From assembly GCF_022810765.1 (NCBI RefSeq), contig NZ_CP094494.1, forward strand, positions 930,001-994,000: a DNA stretch of 64,000 nucleotides, in the 5' to 3' direction. Shown here piece after piece: positions 63,147-64,000 of this stretch (positions are counted from its first letter, which is position 1; each line of letters starts with the position of its first letter). Position numbers and translations under genes: made by a program. The stretch is from Winogradskyella sp. MH6. Lineage in GTDB: Bacteria > Bacteroidota > Bacteroidia > Flavobacteriales > Flavobacteriaceae. The notes under the pieces are model-generated. The model saw only the letters and a list, made by a program, of their open reading frames with translations. It was not told the DNA's origin and did not search any database.

Positions 63147-64000
63147 GGCTATAAACTTTTTCAGTTTCATCCAAAAGTTTCTTATTGCATCCAGAAGTAT
63201 CAATAGTTTTGTTATTATTAAATGGCTTTACATTTGATAAATCAAAATCCATTTTTAATTCATTCTGTAAGTGAACAAGAACATCTTTTGGATTTGATAG
63301 ATAATCTTGATAGTCGATTAAAGTAATGGCTGAGTCGTCTAAAGTTAAAAGATATGAATAATAATTTAGCCAAACTGACAACCAATAATCTAATGTACCT
63401 TTATCATATTCAAATTCAACAGGCTTATTATCGAAACTAAACACCTTTTGATTATGACCAAACTCATGATGCCCTAACCAATCCATATAAGTTTCTATAA
63501 AATCATCATCGTGTTGAAAATCAGAAAATCTTAAATGTTGATTTAACAAAGAATCTGCATGCTCTACAGGATTACGAAATAAAAATATAGCTTTAAAATT
63601 CTTGTTTAAAGTTCTCAAAGAAGGATACCTTAAAATAAGATTATTATTCTTCGATAAATATAAATGTGAGTTATCACTTCTTATCAAGGACTGGTATGCC
63701 AAATACTTCTCATAGATTTCTTGCGATATGTCGTGCTTGATTAAAATAGCATCACCAATAAAGCTATCATTTAGAAATACCTTGAAAAAATATTCTTCTA
63801 AAGCTTCAATAGTATTTAACCCAAACATCATTTTGTCTCCATGCTTGCGTTCTTTAAGCTCTGTATTTTTAGGATTGTATAATTTTTTCCAAAGATTAGG
63901 TGCTAAAAGTAGAGGCATGTTAGAGTAATCTAAAGAACTAAATTTCCCAGCTTTAAATAATTGATCTGTTAAACTTGTAGTTCCAGCTCTTGCTAAACCA
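63118..64000 (-). CDS. Sulfotransferase family protein (5' partial)
   Basis: The frame stays open to the right window edge, so the start is missing; the ATG at 63918 is internal. The first visible residues, GLARAGTTSLTDQLF, are the 5'-phosphosulfate-binding loop that precedes the central region of PAPS-dependent sulfotransferases, and the second motif is in FKAIFLFRNPVEHADSLLNQ. The C-terminal part has FEYDKGTLDYWLSVWLNYY. Bacterial members sulfate surface glycans or lipids; the acceptor here is unknown. Lying beside amino-sugar synthesis (glmS) hints at envelope glycans, but they are convergent and so not co-transcribed. Confidence 0.85.
   Translation of the reverse strand, partial: GLARAGTTSLTDQLFKAGKFSSLDYSNMPLLLAPNLWKKLYNPKNTELKERKHGDKMMFGLNTIEALEEYFFKVFLNDSFIGDAILIKHDISQEIYEKYLAYQSLIRSDNSHLYLSKNNNLILRYPSLRTLNKNFKAIFLFRNPVEHADSLLNQHLRFSDFQHDDDFIETYMDWLGHHEFGHNQKVFSFDNKPVEFEYDKGTLDYWLSVWLNYYSYLLTLDDSAITLIDYQDYLSNPKDVLVHLQNELKMDFDLSNVKPFNNNKTIDTSGCNKKLLDETEKVYSQLKQQKATF

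Noticed and set aside
63916..63918. ATG at 63918 as the sulfotransferase start
   Set aside because: The frame stays open to the window edge and encodes the GLARAGTTSL cofactor loop upstream of this ATG.
3..64000. CRISPR, insertion sequences, tRNA or rRNA genes, defence islands
   Set aside because: I saw no regularly spaced repeats, transposase signatures, cloverleaf sequences or known defence families; every long frame was assigned to another function.

Overview
The window is about 64 kb of low-GC chromosomal DNA from a member of the Bacteroidetes, almost certainly a marine-type Flavobacteriaceae. The reasons are the gliding genes gldE and gldD, a large secreted protein with a type IX secretion (T9SS) C-terminal domain, a CarboxypepD_reg-like TonB receptor, the DUF4270, DUF5686-like and DUF3108 families, promoters of the TAnnTTTG class, and almost no Shine-Dalgarno sequences. 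I see no tRNA, rRNA, CRISPR array, insertion sequence or prophage. This is mostly core chromosome. The first and last genes are cut by the window edges.

Layout. 1-2.7 kb: the end of a large head-repeat surface protein with a C1q-like tail, then a secreted cupin. 2.8-11.4 kb: polA, an SBF-like transporter, a YgiQ radical SAM protein, an ABC-F ATPase and a Sua5-type tRNA-modification enzyme. 11.4-15.9 kb: a translation block (rplM, rpsI, rpsB, tsf, pyrH, frr) with structured 5' leaders. 16-19.5 kb: an outer-membrane barrel, rng, an unannotated 29-residue basic protein and HU. 19.6-23.1 kb: mutY, ssb, gldE, gldD. 23.1-27.3 kb: a TonB receptor with a partner lipoprotein. 27.5-34.9 kb: DUF3108, tryptophan dioxygenase, an M23 peptidase and pgi, then the tyrosine-catabolic pair hppD and hmgA. 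35.2-39.2 kb: a patatin-POTRA-barrel protein and uvrC. 39.3-42.1 kb: rimB, rimK, an M14 deacylase and a folate cyclo-ligase. 42.1-46.6 kb: lspA, a DksA-like protein and ileS, read leftward. 46.7-52.2 kb: an 1820-residue T9SS cargo. 52.4-58.5 kb: radA, two esterase-like paralogues, an LPG_synthase_TM protein, panD and panC. 58.6-63.1 kb: a degenerate glycogen-synthase-like protein, a DUF4270 lipoprotein and glmS. 63.1-64 kb: a partial sulfotransferase.

How the genes connect. Replication and repair (polA, mutY, ssb, uvrC, radA), translation (ribosomal proteins, EF-Ts, RRF, IleRS, Sua5, RimK) and envelope biogenesis (lspA, glmS, the DUF5686-like and patatin barrels, gldD/gldE) account for most of the window. 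Tryptophan, phenylpyruvate and homogentisate dioxygenases lie within 5 kb of each other, so aromatic amino-acid breakdown is clustered.

The observations I think most deserve follow-up are: (a) a predicted H-type pseudoknot just upstream of rpsB; (b) an IleRS whose HxGH signature reads GVHH; (c) two tandem esterase-fold proteins in which the nucleophile serine is aspartate; (d) a glycogen-synthase-like half protein lacking its substrate-binding motifs, beside DUF4270 and glmS; (e) a nested-palindrome element followed by a plus-strand terminator in a gap with no plus-strand gene; (f) a 29-residue lysine/arginine-rich protein that is a candidate ribosomal protein; (g) a REP-like palindrome built into the polA reading frame. 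No single locus is clearly a new defence or biosynthetic system.
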